Origin: Paenibacillus tyrphae
Lineage (GTDB): Bacteria; Bacillota; Bacilli; Paenibacillales; NBRC-103111
DNA length: 64,000 nucleotides
Assembly: GCF_027925525.1 (NCBI RefSeq)
Contig: NZ_BSDJ01000022.1
Location: 50,366-114,365 of the forward strand
Reading direction: 5' to 3'
Positions 44,200-53,267 of this stretch are shown in pieces; positions within the stretch are counted from its first letter, which is position 1; every line of letters begins with the position of its first letter. A program made the position numbers and the translations under genes. The notes beneath the pieces were generated by a model that worked only from the letters and a program-made list of their open reading frames with translations, did no database searches and had not been told where the DNA came from.

Positions 44200-45009
44200 A
44201 TGATTATCAACCACAATCTTAACGCAATGAACGCACACCGCAACATGAGCTTGAACAACATCTCCCAAGGCAAATCCAGCGAGAAGTTGTCTTCCGGCTA
44301 CCGCATCAACCGCGCTGCTGACGATGCTGCAGGTCTTTCTATCTCGGAAAAAATGCGTACGCAGATCAGATCTTTGAACCAAGCGCAAGCCAACTCTCAA
44401 GACGGTATCTCCCTTGTACAAACGGCTGAAGGTGCAATGAACGAAGTATCCGACATGCTGTCCCGCATGAAAGAGCTGGCTGTAAAAGCGGCGAACGGTA
44501 CATACAATGGTTCCGACTTGGCAGCTATCAACCAAGAGTTCAGCTCTTTGAGCTCCGCTATTGATAACATTGCACAAAAAACGAAATTTAACGGTATCGG
44601 CGTACTGAACAGCACAGGAAACGTTACTATTCAAATTGGCGATAACGCTGGCGACATTGTAACAGTTTCGCTGCAAGATATCAAAGTTGCAAGTCTTTCC
44701 ATCAACGGTGCCGATCTCACCAGCATGGCAAACGCAAGTGCAGCACTTGTTAAAATTGACACTGATATCTTGAAAGTAAACAGCGCTCGTTCCGCATTCG
44801 GTGCTGTTCAAAACCAATTGGAGCACACTTACAACAACTTGGGAACCACTACCGAGAACCTGCAAGCTGCAGAATCCCGTATCCGCGATACCGATATGGC
44901 AAAAGAAATGATGAACTACACGAAGCTCAACATCCTGCAACAAGCTTCCAACTCGATGTTGGCTCAAGCGAACCAAGCACCTCAAGGCGTACTGCAATTG
45001 CTTCGTTAA
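44200..45009 (+). CDS. hag: Flagellin
   Basis: Filament subunit, 269 aa, a short form with the D0/D1 coiled-coil domains and only a small central part (about residues 140-190, rich in Thr, Ser and Asn) instead of large D2/D3 domains. N-terminal MIINHNLNAMNAHRNM and RINRAADDAAGLSISEKMR, C-terminal NLQAAESRIRDTDMAKEMM and LLR end are canonical; the NLQAAESRIRD region is where FliW binds in B. subtilis. Surface Ser/Thr of the central part are the likely O-glycosylation sites if the neighbouring transferases act on it. Strong AAGGAGG ribosome site, sigma-D promoter. Confidence 0.98.
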   Translation: MIINHNLNAMNAHRNMSLNNISQGKSSEKLSSGYRINRAADDAAGLSISEKMRTQIRSLNQAQANSQDGISLVQTAEGAMNEVSDMLSRMKELAVKAANGTYNGSDLAAINQEFSSLSSAIDNIAQKTKFNGIGVLNSTGNVTIQIGDNAGDIVTVSLQDIKVASLSINGADLTSMANASAALVKIDTDILKVNSARSAFGAVQNQLEHTYNNLGTTTENLQAAESRIRDTDMAKEMMNYTKLNILQQASNSMLAQANQAPQGVLQLLR

Positions 45010-45022
45010 TTGTTTTAGATGT

Positions 45023-45063
45023 AATACAAAGAGCCCATTATGGATTAATGGGCTCTTTGTATT
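45023..45063 (+). terminator. Strong hairpin after hag
   Basis: An 18-bp perfect inverted repeat (AATACAAAGAGCCCATTA with its complement) around TGGAT. There is no long T run after the stem, so it may also act as an mRNA 3' stabiliser and allow some read-through into the next gene. Confidence 0.8.
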
Positions 45064-45085
45064 AGTAAATACGGGAGGCTCCTAA

Positions 45086-46135
45086 ATGAAAGTAAGCGTT
45101 TGTATGATTGTGAAAAATGAACAGGATTGCATTAAAAACGCTTTGGCCAGCATCCCTCCTTATTATGAGGTCATTGTACTGGATACGGGCTCAACGGATC
45201 AAACCATCCAAATTGCTCAGTCCAGCGGGGCAATAGTTAAGAGTTATGCTTGGAACGATAATTTTTCAGATGCAAGAAATTATTGTCACTCGTTTGCTAC
45301 AGGAGACTATATTTTAGTACTTGACGCAGACGAGACTTTTCCTGTAAATACCAACGAGATCATAAATCAATTTGTTTTACAATACCCGAAAATGTGTGCC
45401 TCGGTTTTTATTAAGAATGAGATGGAAGATGAGATCAAGACACATCGCATGGTGCGTTTTTACCCTAACGACGGAATGTACTTGTTTCATGGAATTGTTC
45501 ATGAGCAAATTTATTATAAGGATGCCCCAGCCGAGTTTAAGCCAATGAATTTGACCGTTACCCACTACGGTTATGAGCAAGATCATTACGATCGGAAGAA
45601 TAAAATGAGCAGGTATCTGCCTCTATATAAAAAGCATCTGGATGAGAACCCGAATGATGGTTACATGATTTATCAAATGGGAAAGATTTATTTTTCGCAA
45701 AACGATTATTCCTCGGCCATCAGGTATTTAATGCAGTCTTTAAATATCGGTGAAGCGGACCGGTTGTATTTTCCGGTAGCATTGGTTATGTTGGGATATG
45801 CTTTAAAAGAGACGGGGAGAAGTTCAGAAGCGGAGCAATTGCTAATCAATTTCGAGGGTGATTATCCCGATTTCCCGGACCTTCCCTTTTTGCAAGGCTT
45901 GCTCGCGATGGATACGGGAAATGTTCAACGAATTGCTCCTGCTTTTCAAAGAGCTATGGCCATTGGAGAGAGCACAAAGTATACTTCCGTTACCGGTGTA
46001 GGCTCATATAAAGCCGCTTATAATCTAGGAGTGTACTATGAAATTATCGGTAATACAGCTAAAGCCAGAGAATACTATTTATCTTCAGCCTCTGAAGGAT
46101 ACAAGCCTGCTACGGAAAGACTAAAATTTTTATAA
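45086..46135 (+). CDS. Family 2 glycosyltransferase with TPR tail, flagellin-linked
   Basis: 349 aa, no signal peptide or membrane helix. GT-A domain: SVCMIVKNEQDCIKNALASI, nucleotide motif VIVLDTGSTDQT, and metal motif LVLDADE near residue 80. The C-terminal half (about 190-349) consists of helical TPR-like repeats (YMIYQMGKIYFSQNDYSSAI, then AAYNLGVYYEIIGNTAKARE). This GT2-TPR layout is seen in protein glycosyltransferases such as SunS. Lying between hag and fliD, it is the best candidate for the enzyme placing the first sugar on flagellin. No promoter is apparent in the short gap after hag, so read-through is likely. Confidence 0.87.
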   Translation: MKVSVCMIVKNEQDCIKNALASIPPYYEVIVLDTGSTDQTIQIAQSSGAIVKSYAWNDNFSDARNYCHSFATGDYILVLDADETFPVNTNEIINQFVLQYPKMCASVFIKNEMEDEIKTHRMVRFYPNDGMYLFHGIVHEQIYYKDAPAEFKPMNLTVTHYGYEQDHYDRKNKMSRYLPLYKKHLDENPNDGYMIYQMGKIYFSQNDYSSAIRYLMQSLNIGEADRLYFPVALVMLGYALKETGRSSEAEQLLINFEGDYPDFPDLPFLQGLLAMDTGNVQRIAPAFQRAMAIGESTKYTSVTGVGSYKAAYNLGVYYEIIGNTAKAREYYLSSASEGYKPATERLKFL

Positions 46136-46207
46136 AACCCTTTATTTTTATTGCCAAAATTACGATAAATGAAGTAAAGACTATTATGGAAAAGGGGGGC
46201 GTTTTTT

Positions 46208-47989
46208 ATGCCTATGAGAATTACCGGTATGAGCTCGGGACTTGATATCGACAAAATGGTAAGCGACCTGATGAAGGCGGAACGGATGCCATTAAACAAA
46301 ATGACTAAAAAGAAAACCCAAACATCTTGGACGATGGGGTTGTATCGGGAAATTAATACGAAGCTTTCCAGTTTTAAATCTGTCGTCAATGATATGAAAT
46401 TAAGCGGTGATTGGAAGGCAACTAAAGCAGCATCCTCGAACACCGCAGTAACGGTATCGTCGGATGGCAGTGCGAATGTTATGAATCATACGATCACTAT
46501 TGATAGATTGGCGGGCGGAGCAACTAAATCGAGCAGTTCAGCAATAACAAATGATCTTGCGGGAAGCAGTTTATCCGGAACGCCCTCGATCGATTCCAGC
46601 AATAATAAGTTTGATATAACCGTTAATGGAGTCAGGAAGACGATCACGCTAACCCCCAATGCCTCCTATACTCCTGCTACTCTAAAAGATGAAATTAATA
46701 CGCAGCTTTCAGCCGCTTTTGGCGCTGCCGTATCGGTTAGTTTAACAGGAGCAGGTAACGACCAGCTTAAATTCAATAGTACAGGACAAGTCACATTATC
46801 AGATGTGGCTGGCAACAATGGACTAACAGCTCTTGGATTTGCAGCCGGAACTCAAAGATCCAATAGACTGGATAGCGCTGCTCCGATAGGATTCTCCGGA
46901 AATATGGTCATTAATGGGAAAACGGTAGCTATCGGACCGGGAGATTCGTTATCTAATATCATGACCAAAGTTAATACGTCCGCTGCAGGTGTAGCGATGA
47001 GTTACGATGTGGCAAGCGATAAAGTTATTTTTACATCCAAAGGAACGGGGAGCGCTGCAAAGGTAGACTTAACGGGAACCAATAGTTCCATTTTAGCCGG
47101 GTTAAAATTTGCTGACAGCAGCGCGGTTTATGGACAAGATGCAAGTGTTCAAATTGACGGTGTTCAACACTACGAACAGTCCAATACCTTTACCAAAGGC
47201 GGCATTACTTACACCTTAAATCAAACAACGGCGCCTGCAACAGTCGTTAACATTTCGGTCACTAAAGATACGGATGCCCTCTTTAACAAAATTGTAAATT
47301 TTGTCTCGAAGTACAACGAAACCGTAGAGTTAATGGGTAAACGCTTGAATGAAGACAAGTATCGCGGCTACGATCCTTTAAGTGACGATGAGAAGAAGGA
47401 CATGAAAGAGGCTGACATCAAGCTTTGGGAAGAAAAAGCAAAGAGCGGTCTCATTCGAAGAGATAGCATTGTTTCTAAAGCATTGAGTTCTTTAAGAAGA
47501 ATGACGAGTGAAACCGTTGATGGGGTTACGCAAGATTACAATGCTCTTTATAAAATTGGTATTACGACGATGCCGTACAACATCAATAAACCGGAAGATT
47601 CGGCAAAGTTAACGATCGACGAGACCAAGCTTAAACAAGCTTTGGCCAGCGACCCGGACTCAGTGATCGCCATGTTTACGAATTTTCCTGCAGACTCCAG
47701 TTTATCCGAACAGGCTAAATACAAGCAAAAGGGTATTGCTCAGCGTATGTTTGAACAAATCGGTTCATCCATCAATGAGTTATCTGAAAAAGCAGGCAAG
47801 CCAGGAACTGTTGAAAATGATATCAACACGACATTAGGCTCCTCAATGTTGACCTTTGAGCGCAAAATCACAGATATGGAAGCCAAAATGAAGAAAAAAG
47901 AAGATAACTATTACGCCATGTTTGCACGAATGGAAAAAGCGATCCAAAAAAGCAATGCTCAAAGCTCATGGTTAGCCCAAAGAATGTAA
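46208..47989 (+). CDS. fliD: Flagellar filament cap protein FliD
   Basis: HAP2, 593 aa, which caps the filament and folds arriving flagellin. N-terminal RITGMSSGLDIDKMVSDLMK, the VNHTITIDRLA-type strand (MNHTITIDRLAGGA), central variable beta domains, and the C-terminal coiled-coil part (ITDMEAKMKKKEDNYYAMFA) with the ending SWLAQRM. GGAAAAGGGGGGCG precedes the ATG. Followed by flaG, fliS and fliT as usual. Confidence 0.97.
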   Translation: MPMRITGMSSGLDIDKMVSDLMKAERMPLNKMTKKKTQTSWTMGLYREINTKLSSFKSVVNDMKLSGDWKATKAASSNTAVTVSSDGSANVMNHTITIDRLAGGATKSSSSAITNDLAGSSLSGTPSIDSSNNKFDITVNGVRKTITLTPNASYTPATLKDEINTQLSAAFGAAVSVSLTGAGNDQLKFNSTGQVTLSDVAGNNGLTALGFAAGTQRSNRLDSAAPIGFSGNMVINGKTVAIGPGDSLSNIMTKVNTSAAGVAMSYDVASDKVIFTSKGTGSAAKVDLTGTNSSILAGLKFADSSAVYGQDASVQIDGVQHYEQSNTFTKGGITYTLNQTTAPATVVNISVTKDTDALFNKIVNFVSKYNETVELMGKRLNEDKYRGYDPLSDDEKKDMKEADIKLWEEKAKSGLIRRDSIVSKALSSLRRMTSETVDGVTQDYNALYKIGITTMPYNINKPEDSAKLTIDETKLKQALASDPDSVIAMFTNFPADSSLSEQAKYKQKGIAQRMFEQIGSSINELSEKAGKPGTVENDINTTLGSSMLTFERKITDMEAKMKKKEDNYYAMFARMEKAIQKSNAQSSWLAQRM

Positions 47990-48019
47990 TTTCTTGTTTG
48001 TAAAGGTGAGGTGGATGTT

Positions 48020-48418
48020 ATGGAAATGAACTCAATGCCTTCCTCGACTAACATGACGGGTATGACAGGATCAGTAAGAAACGGGACAGACTCAGCAGTT
48101 CAGATAGATAGCTATGGTAGCATTGGTTACGTGCCTAATGTTTCGCCTAATGCAACAGAGTTATTGAAAAAAGAGAAGTTTGAGTTGTCCATTTCTGAGG
48201 AAGCCGTGGTCAAGGCGATCCAAAAAGCAAATAAAGCTCTTCAAGGCGTCGAAAAAAGATTTGAATATCGTGTTCATCAAAAAACAGGCGAAATTATGGT
48301 AAAAGTGCTCAACCAAGAAACCAATGAAATTATCCGGGAAATCCCACCTGAAAAACTATTGGATCTCGTTGCAAAGCTTCAGGATATCTGCGGCATAATT
48401 ATAGATGAAAAGAGGTAA
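48020..48418 (+). CDS. flaG: FlaG family flagellar protein
   Basis: 132 aa. Met/Ser/Thr-rich, low-complexity N-terminus and the FlaG core (ANKALQGVEKRFEYRVHQKT, then EIMVKVLNQETNEIIREIPPEKLLDL). FlaG/YvyC affects filament length in some species; mechanism unclear. ATG 48020 stands 9 nt after AGGTGAGG; the GTG at 48011 is too near that site. Confidence 0.92.
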   Translation: MEMNSMPSSTNMTGMTGSVRNGTDSAVQIDSYGSIGYVPNVSPNATELLKKEKFELSISEEAVVKAIQKANKALQGVEKRFEYRVHQKTGEIMVKVLNQETNEIIREIPPEKLLDLVAKLQDICGIIIDEKR

Positions 48419-48423
48419 CACGA

Positions 48424-48816
48424 ATGATCCAGCAGCAAGGACAAGAAACCTACCTGCGAATGCAGGTGACAACAGCGGCGCCGTGGGAATTAACCTTAAT
48501 GCTCTATAATGGTTGTATCAAATTCATGAAGCAAGCCTTGGACGGGATTCAAAAAAGAGATTTTGAAATGAAAAATGTTTATATCAAAAAAGCAATCCGA
48601 ATCATAGATGAATTAATTGCTACACTGGATAAAAAATATGAAATATCCAAAAACCTCGATGCATTATACGTTTTTATGAAAGATAAATTATTTGAGGCCA
48701 ATGTTAAACTCAATGTAGAAGCCCTTCAAGTAAGCATTGAGTTGATGACAGATCTCAGAGATACTTGGGTTAAAGCCATGAAATCTTTGAAGTCTCCTGC
48801 GAAGGTGCAGTCGTAA
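48424..48816 (+). CDS. fliS: Flagellin export chaperone FliS
   Basis: Cytoplasmic chaperone binding the C-terminus of flagellin to stop early polymerisation; 130 aa four-helix protein. YLRMQVTTAAPWELTLMLYNG and the AIRIIDELIATLDKKYEIS helix match FliS. It starts 5 bp after flaG and its TAA overlaps the ATG of the next gene (TAATG). Confidence 0.95.
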   Translation: MIQQQGQETYLRMQVTTAAPWELTLMLYNGCIKFMKQALDGIQKRDFEMKNVYIKKAIRIIDELIATLDKKYEISKNLDALYVFMKDKLFEANVKLNVEALQVSIELMTDLRDTWVKAMKSLKSPAKVQS

Positions 48817-49178
48817 TGGTTTCGGTGCATGAAAAACAGCTTTTAGAACAGTTATTGGACGTTACTAAACAAATCTCTTTGCTTGCTTTTGATCAAGAGG
48901 AGAGTTTGGATCAATTAACGATACTGCAAGCTAGTCAAGACGAGCTCAGAAAGCAATTGGATCAACTTGGGTTTAATGGTCAAAATGCCGATGTCTCAGC
49001 AAAGGCAATAATAGCAGAGTGCTTGCAATTAGAGCAATCCACACAGAAAAGACTTCAATTAGAACAAAATATGATTAAGGCCGAAATAAATAAGCTACAG
49101 GCCGGATCCTTGATGAAGCACAGATACCAGCAAGCTTATTCGCAAGTAGAAGGTTACTTCATAGATAACAAAAAATAG
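48816..49178 (+). CDS. fliT: FliT-like flagellar chaperone
   Basis: 120 aa, almost all helical with heptad-like Leu/Gln spacing (KQLLEQLLDVTKQISLLAF, LQLEQNMIKAEINKLQAGS). Sequence of this family is poorly conserved, so the call rests on size, helicity and position after fliS, where FliT (chaperone of FliD) is expected. It is translationally coupled to fliS. Confidence 0.72.
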   Translation: MVSVHEKQLLEQLLDVTKQISLLAFDQEESLDQLTILQASQDELRKQLDQLGFNGQNADVSAKAIIAECLQLEQSTQKRLQLEQNMIKAEINKLQAGSLMKHRYQQAYSQVEGYFIDNKK

Positions 49179-49212
49179 GATCAGACCTTCATTGGTCTGA
49201 TCCTATTTTTTT
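49170..49212. terminator. Bidirectional terminator between fliT and the minus-strand glycosyltransferase
   Basis: An 18-bp perfect inverted repeat (AAAAAATAGGATCAGACC and its complement) around TTCATT. It gives a T run after the stem on both strands and also contains both stop regions. Confidence 0.95.
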
Positions 49213-51142
49213 AGAGTGATTTAATAAAAGGAAGTCCTCTGTATTGAGGAAATTGGTTATACATTAGTTCTTTAAATTTTGCTTTTTCCTGAGTATCAGA
49301 GCTGTACTGTAAAAATAACGTATAAGATACGATATTAGTAGGGTTTATCTTTAAAGCGGTTTTTAGAAAGTTCAGACCCTCCGTTATCTCTCCTTGTTGA
49401 AGATATAGTCTTGCTATATTTTCATATCCTGTAGCTTGAAGGGCGTTTCTTTGCAGCAGCATCGAATAATAATCAAAGGCTAAATCGATTTGATTTTGCG
49501 TGTAGAAGTAGTCTCCGAGCAGATTGGCTATCGAGTCTTGATGAAAAGGTAACTGCTTAATAAGCCAATCATATACTTCAAAATGCCCCATTTTAAACAG
49601 ATCAATAAGTAATTTGATAATCATTAATAAATCAATTTCTGCACTATCATTTAATGATTCAGAGAGGATATATTTCATCGTAACTTTTGTTAGATTTGTT
49701 TCCTCGTTGTATGGAATTCTATTAAGATAGCTTGTATCTTTCCAAATGCTTGCGGCTAATAATAAAGTTTTAGCGAGATCAGTTTCTTCCTGTTCATTGG
49801 CATGATTTAGATTCGATAAATGTAGATCAAAGAGAGTACGATCGTTAGAAATCAATGCGTAGTGAATATTATTTATTGAAGAGATCTCTAGATTTAAGTT
49901 CATACATGCTCTGTAATAATGATCAGCAATCTCTTTATTACCTGTTAGTAGTCCCATTTGAAATAGAAGCAAAGCGTTGGCTGCAGTCATCTCAGGATAT
50001 TTTTTATTAAGAAACTCTATGATAGAAGAGGCTGAATCCGTCGATATCAAAATCATGAGCAGTTGATATAGCACCAAGCGGTCATTAGGTATGAGCTGCA
50101 TCAGTTTGGTTAAACAATAGACAGCCTTGGGCATATCACGTAAAAGCATATAGATATTAGAAAGTTTAGAATAAGGTAGGGAGCTACCATATGTCGGACT
50201 AATGAGCCAAAAACGCTGGTTTTTACTAACTGGATTTTCACCTAATTCCAAAGCCTTGTTAAACGAGTGAATCGCTTGCTCATAAAGACCGAAGTGGGAA
50301 AAAACTAGCCCCCTATAGCAATAATAGTCTGAATAATAAGGCCAGGTTCGAATAGATTCCTCAATCAATTCACTAGCTTCCTTGTATCGATCCAAATGAA
50401 AATAAGCATTAATCGTGGAGTTTACACAATGGAGATACCAGGCTTCATCTTTCTTTGCCTTTTTGTAAGCACGTTCATAGTAATAAAGCGCTTTTTTGTA
50501 ATCCTTAAGAATCATATATTCATTTCCAAGGGTAAAGAAGTCATAGTCTGTTTTATTGCTTAGAGATTCGAAAATAGACAAATTTCGAGTTGATTTATCT
50601 TTCCTTCCTCTTGTTTCATCTGTGTAACCCGTGTGAAATATTTTAAAATAGTGATTGGTTAACTTTATTTCACCATGCCGGTATGTTATTTGTTCATGAA
50701 TGGGTCTATAAAAATAAACGTCTGGATGATTGGTAAACAAACGTACGGCTGTAGACTCAATGAACTTTCGATCTTTTACATGGCCTAGAAAATTGAAGAT
50801 CGGCAATATGATTCCTTGAGGTTCCGCATAATTGAGATTTTGCAGGTGCTCACGGAGGCGTTGATGTTCGTCGGATTGCACATACTCATCTGCATCCAGT
50901 ACCAAGATCCATTTCGCAGTGGATTTCCTTATCGCTTCGTTCTTTGCCGCGGCAAAGTCATTGATCCACTGAAATGGATAGACATGGTTGGTGAATTCGG
51001 AAGCAATCTCTACCGTTTTATCCGTAGAGCCTGTATCAACCACTATGATTTCATCAACCAAGCCTTTAACACTGTCTAGGCACCTCCGGAGGGTCTTTTC
51101 TTCGTCTTTTACAATCATACATAAGGATAGCAATTTGTTCAT
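49211..51142 (-). CDS. Family 2 glycosyltransferase with long TPR region (paralogue A)
   Basis: 643 aa, predicted cytoplasmic. The GT-A domain occupies about residues 1-230: LLSLCMIVKDEEKTLRRCLD, VDTGSTDKT and LVLDADE. The rest is a superhelix of TPR-like repeats (FFTLGNEYMILKDYKKALYY, LVFSHFGLYEQAIHSFNKAL, YFYTQNQIDLAFDYYSMLLQ). It is closely related over its full length to the next minus-strand gene, 26 bp upstream, and in its GT-A part to the transferase beside hag. AGGAG lies before the ATG. Likely substrates are flagellin or other surface proteins; a SunS-like peptide S-glycosyltransferase is an alternative reading, although no glycocin precursor was seen. Confidence 0.85.
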   Translation of the reverse strand: MNKLLSLCMIVKDEEKTLRRCLDSVKGLVDEIIVVDTGSTDKTVEIASEFTNHVYPFQWINDFAAAKNEAIRKSTAKWILVLDADEYVQSDEHQRLREHLQNLNYAEPQGIILPIFNFLGHVKDRKFIESTAVRLFTNHPDVYFYRPIHEQITYRHGEIKLTNHYFKIFHTGYTDETRGRKDKSTRNLSIFESLSNKTDYDFFTLGNEYMILKDYKKALYYYERAYKKAKKDEAWYLHCVNSTINAYFHLDRYKEASELIEESIRTWPYYSDYYCYRGLVFSHFGLYEQAIHSFNKALELGENPVSKNQRFWLISPTYGSSLPYSKLSNIYMLLRDMPKAVYCLTKLMQLIPNDRLVLYQLLMILISTDSASSIIEFLNKKYPEMTAANALLLFQMGLLTGNKEIADHYYRACMNLNLEISSINNIHYALISNDRTLFDLHLSNLNHANEQEETDLAKTLLLAASIWKDTSYLNRIPYNEETNLTKVTMKYILSESLNDSAEIDLLMIIKLLIDLFKMGHFEVYDWLIKQLPFHQDSIANLLGDYFYTQNQIDLAFDYYSMLLQRNALQATGYENIARLYLQQGEITEGLNFLKTALKINPTNIVSYTLFLQYSSDTQEKAKFKELMYNQFPQYRGLPFIKSL

Positions 51143-51168
51143 GCCGATTTCTCCTATGCTGTCTTAGT

Positions 51169-53112
51169 TTATATATATGGTTTTAACAATGGAATGTCTA
51201 AAAGTTCAGAATGCTTCATTCGCAGCAATTCCCGAATTTGAGTGTTCAGTTTACAATCTTCGCAATGCTGTAAAAACATGAAGTAGAGAGATGGAGGAAC
51301 GGCTATTAATTGAAGAGCCTGTTTAATGAAATAAAGAGCTTCTTCGTATTCACCTTGAAGAATATAAAGCTTAGCTAAGTTCTCGTACCCTTTTCCTGAA
51401 AGCTTGTTTTTGTTGATCAGAATCGAATAATAATTGATAGCAAGCTCGATTTGCTGTACCGAATAAAAGTAATGTCCGAGTTCGTTCGCTAGCTCGTCAG
51501 CATAAATGTTAAAGCTCTCAATAAGCCTATCGTAAGTATCGAAAAAGCCAAGTTGGAATAGTTGAGTGAGCAACTTGGTTAATACAGCAATATCTTTTTG
51601 CGATAACGAATTTTCTGGCGACACTCCCCAATAATGGTCCAGAATAAACTTTAACTCGCTGGCCTTGTTACTCTGCGGAATTAATGCCGAAAAGCTACTT
51701 TCCTCCCACACCATACTTGCAGAACAGATTGTTGTCATTAGCTCGATATCATCAGGCAGAGGACTACAACTTTCAATTAAGCTAACGAATAGATCCTGTC
51801 TATCCAACACTAATGCCTGAATCAGCTGTAAATGAATAGGGAGAGGAATACCCTTTTTTAGACACTCTTCATTATAGTAATGATATAAAGGCAGGTTTCC
51901 TAAATTCATCGTTACCCGAAGCAGCATAAGCAAATGATGTTCCTTTGGGGCATCGTATACTTTATCCAGAAACGATATTATCGAATCTGGTGACTCGGAT
52001 TGACTCATGAGCTGAAGGATTCGAAATAATACGGTTTCATTATTTGGATTGGAATACAGCAGTTTCGTAAGACAATAAACGGCCTCACGGATACGTAAAT
52101 GATCCAAATGAATGACGGCCAGTCTTTGGTAAGGGAGAGATGTTCCGTAATTCGGACTAATGAGCCATGGTTGGTTATCAGCACTCTGTACATCTTGCAT
52201 GTCAGATAGCGTTATTGCCATTTGCAATTCTGTTATTGCTGCATCATAAAGACCGAGATCATATAAAATGGCCCCTTTGAACCAGTAAAAATCAGAGTAT
52301 TGGGGCCAAAACCGCCAGCTACTATCAATTAAAAGAGAAGCTTCTTTATATTGTTTGAGTTTTAAATATGCTGTGATCATTTGGGTTGCACAATAAGGGA
52401 ACCAGTATTTTTCAAATTCCTCTTTGACATACGCTTTCTGGTATTGTTTTAAGGCCAACTCATATTGTTCTGCCATCATATATTCGTTGCCAAGTGTGTA
52501 ATAATCATATGGCTTTAAATTTCCAGTGTGTTGCATAGTTTGAAAAATAGATAAATTGCGCTCGGTTTTATTCTTAAGCTGAATAGTATCTTGTGTATAT
52601 CCGGTATGGTAAATAACCAGGGGGCCGTTAATATAAGTAAGCTCCCCGTGTCGGTATCTTAACTGTTCATGAATAGGGCGCACGAAATAAATATCAGGAT
52701 TTCTAGGAAAAATACGAGCGGCGGAAGATTCGACCATTTTTCCAGAGTTCGGATGACCGACATAGTTAATGATAGAAGAAATAACTCCCAGAGGCTTTTG
52801 AGGATCCAGACCTCTTAGGAAATTTCGAATGTCCGGGCCGTCATGCTGCAAGTACTCATCAGCATCCAGCACGAGGATCCATGGAGCGGTTGCTTTCGAG
52901 ATTGCGTCATTCTTGGCAACAGAAAAATCGTTGCTCCACGGGAAATCAAAAACAAGATCCGTATACTGCTGAGCAATGGTTTTCGTCTGATCTGTTGATC
53001 CTGTATCTACAATGACGATTTCGTCTACGATATTCTTAACGCTTTCTAAACAACGAGCAAGGACGGCCTCCTCGTTTTTTATGATCATACATAAGGTAAT
53101 AAGCTTTTCCAT
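51169..53112 (-). CDS. Family 2 glycosyltransferase with long TPR region (paralogue B)
   Basis: 647 aa, same layout as paralogue A: MEKLITLCMIIKNEEAVLAR, VDTGSTDQT, LVLDADEYLQ, then a TPR superhelix (YYTLGNEYMMAEQYELALKQ, AILYDLGLYDAAITELQMAI, YFYSVQQIELAINYYSILIN). I set the start at ATG 53112, directly behind GGGAGG, rather than nine codons further upstream. It is the first gene of a two-gene minus-strand unit with its own candidate promoter. Both copies keep the GSTD and DAD residues, so both should be active; they may differ in target protein or sugar position. Confidence 0.85.
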   Translation of the reverse strand: MEKLITLCMIIKNEEAVLARCLESVKNIVDEIVIVDTGSTDQTKTIAQQYTDLVFDFPWSNDFSVAKNDAISKATAPWILVLDADEYLQHDGPDIRNFLRGLDPQKPLGVISSIINYVGHPNSGKMVESSAARIFPRNPDIYFVRPIHEQLRYRHGELTYINGPLVIYHTGYTQDTIQLKNKTERNLSIFQTMQHTGNLKPYDYYTLGNEYMMAEQYELALKQYQKAYVKEEFEKYWFPYCATQMITAYLKLKQYKEASLLIDSSWRFWPQYSDFYWFKGAILYDLGLYDAAITELQMAITLSDMQDVQSADNQPWLISPNYGTSLPYQRLAVIHLDHLRIREAVYCLTKLLYSNPNNETVLFRILQLMSQSESPDSIISFLDKVYDAPKEHHLLMLLRVTMNLGNLPLYHYYNEECLKKGIPLPIHLQLIQALVLDRQDLFVSLIESCSPLPDDIELMTTICSASMVWEESSFSALIPQSNKASELKFILDHYWGVSPENSLSQKDIAVLTKLLTQLFQLGFFDTYDRLIESFNIYADELANELGHYFYSVQQIELAINYYSILINKNKLSGKGYENLAKLYILQGEYEEALYFIKQALQLIAVPPSLYFMFLQHCEDCKLNTQIRELLRMKHSELLDIPLLKPYI

Positions 53113-53156
53113 AATGCCTCCCGATAGACGGAGTTCCAAAGTAGATCTATATAGGT

Positions 53157-53185
53157 TTTATCGACAGGATCACAGAAATTGTAAA
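53157..53185 (-). promoter_or_regulatory. Candidate sigma-A promoter of the minus-strand GT2-TPR pair
   Basis: On the minus strand TTTACA (5 of 6), a 17-nt spacer and GATAAA (4 of 6), ending 45 nt before the start codon. The same 155-bp divergent gap also shows GTCGATAT at 53216-53223 on the plus strand, close to a sigma-D -10 but without a proper -35. Confidence 0.45.
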
Positions 53186-53267
53186 GTAATTTGGTATCAC
53201 TTTTTATCTAAAATTGTCGATATATATAGTATACCAGATTCCACGTGACGAAAGCGGAGGAAACAAC

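Noticed and set aside
53216..53223. Sigma-D promoter for the GT-methyltransferase pair (GTCGATAT)
   Set aside because: The -10 is a near match, but the position 15 nt upstream reads TCAC instead of TAAA, so it is not called.
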